6,151 bases of DNA from Candidatus Omnitrophota bacterium (GTDB taxonomy: Bacteria; Omnitrophota; Gorgyraeia; Duberdicusellales; 4484-171): positions 1 through 6,151 of the forward strand of contig DAOVKQ010000046.1 in assembly GCA_030631705.1 (NCBI GenBank). Reading direction: 5' to 3'. Both the position numbers and the translations under genes were made by a program. Below, piece after piece: positions 1-4,751 of this stretch (position 1 is the first letter of the stretch; each line of letters starts with the position of its first letter). The notes beneath the pieces are model-generated. The model ran no database searches. It was not told where the DNA came from and saw nothing but the letters and a program-made list of their open reading frames with translations.

Positions 1-38
1 ACTTATTTTTATCCTAAGCTTCTTTCCGGTATTGTAGT

Positions 39-46
39 AAGGAGGT
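39..46 (+). promoter_or_regulatory. Strong Shine-Dalgarno sequence of accD
   Basis: AAGGAGGT at 39-46 is a full-length match to the anti-SD sequence and lies 7 nt before a TTG codon at 54. It decides the accD start. The frame is closed by TAA at 15-17 with no other start codon before 54, and the first in-frame ATG (111) has no comparable site and would cut off 19 residues. Confidence 0.9.
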
Positions 47-53
47 TGGAGTT

Positions 54-896
54 TTGAGATTTTTTAAAGAAAAGCCGCGATACGCGGGGACAAAGAAAAA
101 AAGAAAAGATATGCCTGACGGGCTTTGGGTTAAATGCCCCAAGTGTAACCAGCTTATTTTTAAAAAGATTCTTGAAGAAAATCTAAAAGTCTGTAATAAA
201 TGCGGTTATCATTTTTCTCTCACCTGCTGGGAGAGAATAGATTATCTGGTTGATCAGGGCAGTTTTAATGAATTTTATTCTGATTTGGAGCCGATAGATG
301 CGCTTGAATTCGAAGGTCCCAAATCTTATAAAGAGAAAATAAAAGAAGAGCAGAAGAAAACTTCTCTAAAAGAAGCGGCTATTGTCGGTAAAGCCGGCTT
401 AAAGAAGAGAAAGATTGCCATAGGGGTTACTGATTCGCGCTTTATCATGGGGTCAATGGGTTCGGTTGTAGGAGAAAAGATTGCCCGCATTGCCGAAGAG
501 GCTATTAATGATAAAATACCGCTGGTAATTGTTTCTGGTTCGGGCGGCGGAGCAAGGATGTATGAAGGAATGCTTAGTCTCATGCAAATGGCAAAGACAA
601 GCGGAGCCCTTTCGAAATTAAAAGCGGCCGGATTGGCCTATATATCAGTTCTTACCGACCCTACTATGGCCGGAGTTATGGCTTCGTTTGCCGGGCTGGG
701 AGATGTTATTATTGCCGAACCCGAAGCTTTAATCGGTTTTACCGGTCCCAGAGTAATCAAACAGACGATAAAACAGGATTTGCCTAAAGGGTTCCAGACG
801 TCGGAATTCAACCTGGAACATGGTTTAATTGATATAGTTGTTGAACGTAAGGAGTTAAGGGATACAATTTATAAATTTCTTGATTATTTGTCTTGA
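54..896 (+). CDS. accD: Acetyl-CoA carboxylase carboxyltransferase subunit beta
   Basis: Beta subunit of the cytoplasmic carboxyltransferase that, with AccA, moves the carboxyl group from biotinylated AccB to acetyl-CoA to give malonyl-CoA, the first committed step of fatty acid synthesis. The 280 residues are close to the usual size (E. coli about 304). The N-terminal four-cysteine zinc ribbon is complete (C28-x2-C31, C47-x2-C50). The crotonase-fold core shows GSGGGARMYEG at 162-172, then TDPTMAGVMASFA near 201-213 and the ALIGFTGPRVI segment near 225-235, followed by the family-typical LP-GFQ-SEF-LEHG tail. Translation starts at TTG behind a strong SD. The TGA of an open upstream frame would overlap this TTG (TTGA, 54-57), so accD may be the distal gene of an upstream operon. 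One oddity: the family usually reads TDPTTGGVTASFA, and here the second threonine, first glycine and third threonine are M, A and M. accA is not in the window. The identification is very secure. Confidence 0.97.
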   Translation: MRFFKEKPRYAGTKKKRKDMPDGLWVKCPKCNQLIFKKILEENLKVCNKCGYHFSLTCWERIDYLVDQGSFNEFYSDLEPIDALEFEGPKSYKEKIKEEQKKTSLKEAAIVGKAGLKKRKIAIGVTDSRFIMGSMGSVVGEKIARIAEEAINDKIPLVIVSGSGGGARMYEGMLSLMQMAKTSGALSKLKAAGLAYISVLTDPTMAGVMASFAGLGDVIIAEPEALIGFTGPRVIKQTIKQDLPKGFQTSEFNLEHGLIDIVVERKELRDTIYKFLDYLS

Positions 897-921
897 CACA
901 TATAGCTTAAAAAATTAAAAT
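893..921 (+). promoter_or_regulatory. Sigma-70-type promoter for the ABC-GGDEF-GGDEF operon
   Basis: TTGACA (893-898, 6/6 to the -35 consensus) is followed after exactly 17 bp by TAAAAT (916-921, 5/6 to the -10 consensus). The -35 box overlaps the accD stop codon (TGA, 894-896). Transcription would start around 926-929, giving a leader of about 20 nt that carries the SD of the next gene. This is the best promoter in the window by inspection, and it means the ABC gene need not depend on readthrough from accD. Confidence 0.8.
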
Positions 922-947
922 CTTTATTAATCCATCGAGGTAAAATA

Positions 948-2051
948 ATGTCTCAAGTAAGCGTAAAAAACATAACTAAAATATATTCGTCAAGCTCTGT
1001 TGCCGTCGATAACGTTAATTTAGGCGTTGAGAACAGAGAGTTTATTGTTCTTGTTGGCCCTTCCGGTTGCGGCAAGTCCACGACTCTGCGCATGATCGCC
1101 GGTTTGGAAACACCTACAAAAGGAGATATATATATAGGGGATAAGTTGGTTAATGATGTTCCCGCTAAGGATAGGGATATTGCCATGGTATTTCAGAATT
1201 ACGCCCTTTATCCGCATATGAATGTATATGATAATATGGCTTTTGCTTTGAAGCTCCGCGGTTATTCGCGCTACGATATAGAAAAAAGAGTAAAAGAGGC
1301 AGCTCATATATTAGGTATCGCTAAGCTTTTAGAGAGAAAGCCCAGGCAGCTCTCCGGAGGTGAAAGGCAACGAGTCGCTGTTGGCAGGGCTATAGTTAGA
1401 AAACCTTTGGTTTTCTTGTTTGATGAGCCTTTAAGTAATTTAGACGCGAAGATGCGTGTTCAGATGCGCACGGAGATTAACAAGCTGCATTTAAAAATTC
1501 AGACAACGATGATGTACGTAACCCACGATCAGGTCGAAGCAATGACTTTGGGGGATAGGATTGCTATTATGAAAGATGGTAAAATCCTGCAGTGCGATAC
1601 GCCGCTTAATGTGTATGGTAAACCGGTGAATAAATTTGTTGCCGGGTTTATCGGTTCTCCGCCTATGAATTTTATGGAGGAGAAAATAATTACCAAGAAC
1701 GGCGGCCTCTATTTTGGCCGGGACGCGTTTAGTTTAAAAGTTGTAGACCGGATGTATAACATTTTGGATAAATATATCGGTAAAAAAGTCGTATTGGGAA
1801 TAAGAGCAGAGAATATTTTTGATAAACTATTTGCTTCTAACGCTACTCCCGATAATACAGTGCGGACCACTTGTGATGTAGTCGAAACTATGGGGTCCCA
1901 CAATTATCTTTATCTTTCCGTAGGAAAACATACCTTTATCGCTTTGGTAGAAGGCTACAACAAACCTCTTTCGGGAAGCACATTGGAAGTGGTATTTGAC
2001 ATGGAAAGAGTCCATTTTTTTGACCCTTCTACAGAAGAAACTCTTGTATAA
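948..2051 (+). CDS. ugpC: UgpC/MalK/MsmX-family carbohydrate ABC transporter ATP-binding protein
   Basis: ATPase of the CUT1 class, which powers sugar or glycerol-phosphate importers from the cytoplasmic face of the membrane. At 367 residues it is the standard length. The nucleotide-binding domain is intact: Walker A GPSGCGKST (37-45), Q-loop Q83 in VFQNYALYPHM, signature LSGGERQR (135-142), Walker B ending in DEP with E160, D-loop SNLD (163-166) and switch histidine H193 in VTHDQ. The family-typical FIGSPPMNF (234-242) leads into the C-terminal TOBE/OB regulatory domain with LGIRAENI (283-290) and a final HFFDP motif. The ATG follows GAGG (937-940) by 7 nt and lies just behind a strong promoter. 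No permease or binding-protein gene is in the window, so it may be a shared ATPase serving importers encoded elsewhere, as MsmX does in Bacillus. The symbol marks the family, and the substrate cannot be read from the sequence. Its 3' end overlaps the following cyclase gene. Confidence 0.95.
   Translation: MSQVSVKNITKIYSSSSVAVDNVNLGVENREFIVLVGPSGCGKSTTLRMIAGLETPTKGDIYIGDKLVNDVPAKDRDIAMVFQNYALYPHMNVYDNMAFALKLRGYSRYDIEKRVKEAAHILGIAKLLERKPRQLSGGERQRVAVGRAIVRKPLVFLFDEPLSNLDAKMRVQMRTEINKLHLKIQTTMMYVTHDQVEAMTLGDRIAIMKDGKILQCDTPLNVYGKPVNKFVAGFIGSPPMNFMEEKIITKNGGLYFGRDAFSLKVVDRMYNILDKYIGKKVVLGIRAENIFDKLFASNATPDNTVRTTCDVVETMGSHNYLYLSVGKHTFIALVEGYNKPLSGSTLEVVFDMERVHFFDPSTEETLV
2033..2039 (+). promoter_or_regulatory. 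Weak ribosome binding site inside the ABC gene that favours the 2044 start
   Basis: AGAAGAA (2033-2039) sits within the last codons of the ABC gene, and its AGAAG core ends 6 nt before TTG at 2044. Two competing TTG codons lie upstream in the same frame: 1996, with only GGA-like bases (from 1985) before it, and 2020, preceded by GAAAGAG (2004-2010) at 9 nt. None is strong, so initiation probably leans on ribosomes finishing the ABC gene. Confidence 0.4.
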
Positions 2052-3303
2052 AAATTATGCTTCCATAATTTTTGTAATCCTTCTTTTATTAATAGTCCTC
2101 TTTTTTACTGCCTTCGGTAAAATTAACATCGTTTTTTTCCTATTTGTTGTTTTAACGTCGCTTTCCCTTTTTGTAGCCTTTGACAGGAAAAGGAGGATTC
2201 TTTTCCAGAATTACAAAATGAAGACAGAAGAGTTCGAAGCCAGGCTGAATTTGGTTGAAGAGGATTTGAAGAAAAAAAGCAGTATTTTAAAAGAATTGCC
2301 TCTCAAGGCCAAACGAATTTTTTCGATTAGAGATGTTGTTGAACAACTGGTAAAATTTATTGAGCCGGATAAGCTGTGTGAATATCTTGTTAATGAACTG
2401 GGGGGGATATTTAGGGAGTCGGAGAATGTTTTGTTGTTTCTTTTTCATAGAAAAAGAGGCTCTTTGAGTTTAAATTATTCCCTGCGCAAGGATAAAAGGG
2501 TAATAAGAGAGAAAAAAGGAGATATTATCGATTGGTGGGTTTTAAAGAAGAATCAGTCTCTTTTTATAGAAGATTTAAGTAGTGACTACCGCTTTGATTT
2601 CAACAGCCTTTTTGCTTATAGCGAAAGAAAAATGCGTTCTATCCTCAGCAGCCCTTTATCAATAGGGATAAAGCCTTATGGGCTTTTGCGGCTTGAAAGC
2701 AAAGAGATAAGCGCCTTTTCTCTGGAAGATTCAAGGGCCCTTATGGCCATCTGTGATGTAGTTGCTATTGTTTTGGAGAGGGCTTATCTTTTTAACGAGA
2801 TTAAACAGTTAGCGACCAGGGATTCGCTCACGGATTTATTTTTAAGAAATTATTTCTTTGAGCGTTTTGAAGAAGAGCTAACAAGGTCTTCTTTAAAAAA
2901 GACGGCTTTTGGCCTTGGAATTCTGGATATCGATGATTTTAAAAAAGTTAATGATACCTATGGACATACCGTGGGCGACCTGGTATTGAAGAAAATATCG
3001 GGAATTTTAAGGAAAAACGTGGGGAATTCAGGAAACGTAATTGCCCGTTTCGGCGGCGAAGAATTTGTATTTCTTATTGTTGAATCGGGTAAAACTATAG
3101 TTAAACAGATTGCCGAAAGAATAAGGAAGGATATAGCAAAAAGTACGGTAAGTTTCCGGAGAAAAAATATTCAGTTTACGGTCTCTATAGGAGTCGCGAT
3201 GTATCCTAAGGACGGGATAGGCACACAGCAGTTATTAGCTGCCTCAGATAAGCTTCTTTATCAAGCAAAACGTACGGGAAAAAATAAAGTATGTTCTACT
3301 TAA
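2044..3303 (+). CDS. Membrane-anchored GAF-GGDEF diguanylate cyclase (first of a tandem pair)
   Basis: Predicted to make cyclic di-GMP from two GTP at the inner membrane. Counting from TTG 2044 (419 aa), two hydrophobic segments lie at about 6-24 and 28-46. A charged coiled-coil linker follows (about 48-90), then a GAF-like sensor (about 96-248) and a C-terminal GGDEF domain (about 258-415). Catalytic features are present: DSLTDLF (260-266), metal-binding D295 in LDIDDFKKVNDTYGH, and the active-site loop GGEEF (337-341). The inhibitory I-site, expected as RxxD five residues before GGEEF, reads NSGN (328-331) and so is lost. The start is uncertain. TTG at 1996 would give 435 aa and a 56-nt overlap with the ABC gene, and TTG at 2020 is also possible. 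I prefer 2044 because it gives a short 8-nt overlap and leaves the first TM segment near the N-terminus. The first in-frame ATG (2218) would remove both TM segments. No separate promoter was found, so it is probably co-transcribed with the ABC gene. The GAF ligand is unknown. Confidence 0.92.
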   Translation: MYKNYASIIFVILLLLIVLFFTAFGKINIVFFLFVVLTSLSLFVAFDRKRRILFQNYKMKTEEFEARLNLVEEDLKKKSSILKELPLKAKRIFSIRDVVEQLVKFIEPDKLCEYLVNELGGIFRESENVLLFLFHRKRGSLSLNYSLRKDKRVIREKKGDIIDWWVLKKNQSLFIEDLSSDYRFDFNSLFAYSERKMRSILSSPLSIGIKPYGLLRLESKEISAFSLEDSRALMAICDVVAIVLERAYLFNEIKQLATRDSLTDLFLRNYFFERFEEELTRSSLKKTAFGLGILDIDDFKKVNDTYGHTVGDLVLKKISGILRKNVGNSGNVIARFGGEEFVFLIVESGKTIVKQIAERIRKDIAKSTVSFRRKNIQFTVSIGVAMYPKDGIGTQQLLAASDKLLYQAKRTGKNKVCST

Positions 3304-4253
3304 TAATCAGCCTTTTATTGATTGCGTTTTTAGTCAGTAATTATATTATTTTAAGAAAGGCTGCCGCGACTTTCAACCGCAAGTATTTATCTCTTTTAGA
3401 CAGAGAAGAGAATCTTAAATCAAGAAATATCGTTGTCACAAAGGCGTTCAAAGAGCTCAGGACGAATTTGGATGAGACATTTTTTGTGTATGAATTGGCC
3501 CGCGATATCTCTCCTATTTTGGACAAGGGCAAATTGCTCGATACCTTTGAGGAGAAACTGAAAGCTTTTGGCGGCGTAAAAAAGATATCTTTTTCCGACA
3601 AGCCTAAGCATGGGTATCTTAATTATAAGTTAAACAGTAAATTTCCGGAATACCTTTCAGTAGAATCTTCTTCCCGCAAGATAAAAGAAGACCTTCCTTT
3701 TTTTATTTATCAGCTCAATCTTTGTTTGGAGAGGATAAGCCTTTATAAAAAATTGCAGGAGTTATCTATTTTAGATTCGTTGACACAGGTGTATAACAGG
3801 CGTTATTTTATGGAAAGGTTTTATGAAGAGTTTGAGCGCGCGAAGAAGTTTTCTTTTAGCCTTTCTTTTCTTACGGTTGATATAGATTATTTTAAGAATT
3901 TAAACGATACTTACGGCCATATTGTCGGGGATGCTGTGTTGTGTGAAGTTACCAATATCCTTAAAGAAAGTATAAGAACCATTGATTTTGTCGCTCGTTA
4001 CGGAGGAGAGGAATTTTCGGTGATTCTTACGGAAACCGCGAAGAAAGATGCTATTGTGGTCGCGAAGAGAATTGTGAAAAAGATATTTTCTTCTAAGCTT
4101 AAGATTTTTGATGAATCGATAAAGACGACTGTAAGCATTGGCGTAGCTTCTTATCCGGAGAATACACTCTCTGCGCAGATGCTCATTGAAGTTTCCGACA
4201 AGGCGCTTTATAAAGCTAAAGAATCGGGCAGAAATAATGTCAGTTGGTTCTAG
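3291..4253 (+). CDS. Membrane-anchored GGDEF diguanylate cyclase with shortened sensor region (second of the pair)
   Basis: Predicted c-di-GMP synthase of 320 aa. One N-terminal hydrophobic segment (about 2-21) is followed by a charged helical linker (about 22-60), a short sensor-like region (about 62-155) and a GGDEF domain (about 160-318). The sensor region opens like a GAF domain (YELARDISPILD, 67-78) but is only about 90 residues long. The cyclase domain looks fully active: DSLTQVYNRRYF (162-173), metal-binding D197, NDTYGH (205-210), GGEEF (238-242) and SIGVASYP (282-289). An intact inhibitory I-site RTID (229-232) lies exactly five residues before GGEEF, unlike the preceding paralogue. 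The ATG overlaps the end of the upstream cyclase gene by 13 nt, and its SD is poor (GGG at 3276-3278 is too far away), which points to translational coupling. The gene ends at TAG 4251-4253, directly before the repeat array. No EAL or HD-GYP phosphodiesterase is in the window. Confidence 0.95.
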   Translation: MFYLIISLLLIAFLVSNYIILRKAAATFNRKYLSLLDREENLKSRNIVVTKAFKELRTNLDETFFVYELARDISPILDKGKLLDTFEEKLKAFGGVKKISFSDKPKHGYLNYKLNSKFPEYLSVESSSRKIKEDLPFFIYQLNLCLERISLYKKLQELSILDSLTQVYNRRYFMERFYEEFERAKKFSFSLSFLTVDIDYFKNLNDTYGHIVGDAVLCEVTNILKESIRTIDFVARYGGEEFSVILTETAKKDAIVVAKRIVKKIFSSKLKIFDESIKTTVSIGVASYPENTLSAQMLIEVSDKALYKAKESGRNNVSWF

Positions 4254-4259
4254 ATAAAA

Positions 4260-4381
4260 GTCACAAGGTCACATGTCACAAAGTCACATGTCACAAAGTC
4301 ACAAGGTCACAAAGTCACATGTCACAAAGTCACATGTCACAAAGTCACATGTCACAAAGTCACAAGGTCACATGTCACAAG
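4260..4381 (+). repeat. Tandem GTCAC array, 16 units in alternating 7- and 8-bp steps
   Basis: Sixteen head-to-tail units all begin with GTCAC and come in three forms: GTCACAT (7 bp, six copies), GTCACAAA (8 bp, six copies) and GTCACAAG (8 bp, four copies). The 7- and 8-bp forms mostly alternate, giving a 15-bp higher-order period, with the AAG form at the first, sixth, fourteenth and last positions. The array starts 6 nt after the stop of the second cyclase gene. An open frame running through it (4244-4432) would encode only a Ser/His/Lys/Gln repeat and has no ribosome site, so I do not call it a gene. The role is unknown. Slippage-generated sequence and a protein-binding array are both possible. 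Confidence 0.95.
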
Positions 4382-4426
4382 TGTCGTATCGCGTCGTGGG
4401 CTATGTCCACCCGAGGGGAGGAGAAA
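4382..4426. other. GC-rich unique stretch between two repeat blocks
   Basis: These 45 bases are clearly more GC-rich than the repeats on both sides and are not periodic. They contain a minor potential hairpin (GTGG 4396-4399 with CCAC 4407-4410) and a purine run GGGGAGGAG (4415-4423) that resembles a strong SD. No start codon lies within range, and the first downstream ATG is at 4466. I recognise no RNA family or gene fragment here. Confidence 0.5.
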
Positions 4427-4580
4427 CCCTAAATACTAGATCCTAAACCCTAAATAAACTCAAAATGAAGAAAACCCAAAACCTAAAACAAGAAGTCAAT
4501 AATCAGGCTGCGGTCTTAAATTACAAATTACAAATCCCAAATTACAAACAGTACACAATACCAAATATACAAACAATACC
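4427..4580 (+). repeat. Left arm of a heptad-periodic fold-back element
   Basis: The 154 bases divide into 22 units of 7 bp. Clear unit families in order are CCCTAAA-like (4427-4454, with ACCCTAAATA recurring 21 bp apart at 4426 and 4447), AAAACCC/AAAACCT/AAAACAA (4471-4491), one CAATAAT (4497-4503), AAATTAC/AAATTAC/AAATCCC/AAATTAC (4518-4545), then ACAATACC-type sequence up to the centre. The CCCTAAA and AAATTAC blocks share one 7-bp register, with starts 91 bp (13 x 7) apart. A less regular GC-richer piece at 4504-4517 interrupts the pattern. There is no coding potential. The arm is the imperfect reverse complement of the block at 4581-4708. Confidence 0.85.
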
Positions 4581-4708
4581 GTTTGTAAGTTGTGTATTGT
4601 ATATTGGATATTGGTTGTAATTTGTCTATTGTCTATTGTCTATTGTATATTGTGGTTTATAGTTTTGAGTTTTGGATTTATTTAGAGTTTAGAGTTTAGA
4701 GTTTAGAG
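4581..4708 (+). repeat. Right arm of the heptad-periodic fold-back element
   Basis: From 4590 to 4708 the sequence runs as 17 uninterrupted 7-bp units. They include TTGTGTA, TTGTATA, TTGGATA, three TCTATTG (4625-4645), TATATTG, GAGTTTT, GGATTTA and four perfect TTTAGAG (4681-4708). Read in reverse complement, the unit classes follow the same order as the left arm: CTCTAAA, then AAAACTC, then CAATA-type, then CAAATTA, then TACACAA. The centre is a perfect 6-bp inverted repeat, ACAAAC (4569-4574) and GTTTGT (4581-4586), with a 6-nt loop. The transcript could therefore fold into a long imperfect hairpin. TTTTT (4709-4713) follows the arm directly, so it might end the cyclase operon transcript, though weakly. 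Confidence 0.85.
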
Positions 4709-4739
4709 TTTTTAAGAATAAGGGATATTTTGACAATAC

Positions 4740-4745
4740 GAGGGG
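4740..4745 (+). promoter_or_regulatory. Shine-Dalgarno sequence of the Pgi-family gene
   Basis: GAGGGG (4740-4745) lies 6 nt before ATG 4752 and supports that start. The frame is closed upstream by TGA at 4731-4733 with no other start between. The spacer happens to read TATAAT (4746-4751). It cannot act as the -10 box for this start codon, because transcription would then begin inside the coding sequence. Confidence 0.75.
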
Positions 4746-4751
4746 TATAAT

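Noticed and set aside
1..57. 3' end of an upstream gene
   Set aside because: Two frames are open from base 1. Frame 1 runs to TGA 55-57, giving a TTGA start/stop overlap with accD. Frame 2 runs to TAG 35-37 and encodes a hydrophobic tail. Either could be the real upstream gene and 12-18 residues are too few to identify one, so no CDS is called.
1996..2024. TTGACA at 1996 as a promoter for the first cyclase
   Set aside because: No acceptable -10 hexamer lies 16-18 bp downstream. The hexamer encodes conserved C-terminal residues of the ABC protein and coincides with an alternative TTG start.
4260..4381. CRISPR array
   Set aside because: The units are 7-8 bp with no 25-40 bp repeats and no unique spacers, and there are no cas genes nearby.
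4415..4423. Strong SD-like GGGGAGGAG suggesting a hidden small gene
   Set aside because: No ATG, GTG or TTG lies at usable distance downstream. The first ATG is more than 40 bases away in repeat sequence.
4244..4432. 62-aa open frame over the GTCAC array
   Set aside because: It starts inside the end of the second cyclase gene and encodes only the translated repeat (Ser/His/Lys/Gln). It has no ribosome binding site and no family resemblance.
4427..4454. Telomere-type CCCTAAA repeats
   Set aside because: Plant-type telomere units are matched in only a few imperfect copies inside a bacterial intergenic block where other heptads are equally common. Chance resemblance is the simplest reading.
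4709..4713. Classic intrinsic terminator after the cyclase operon
   Set aside because: TTTTT follows the long imperfect fold-back, but there is no compact GC-rich stem. Termination here is possible but not supported well enough to annotate.
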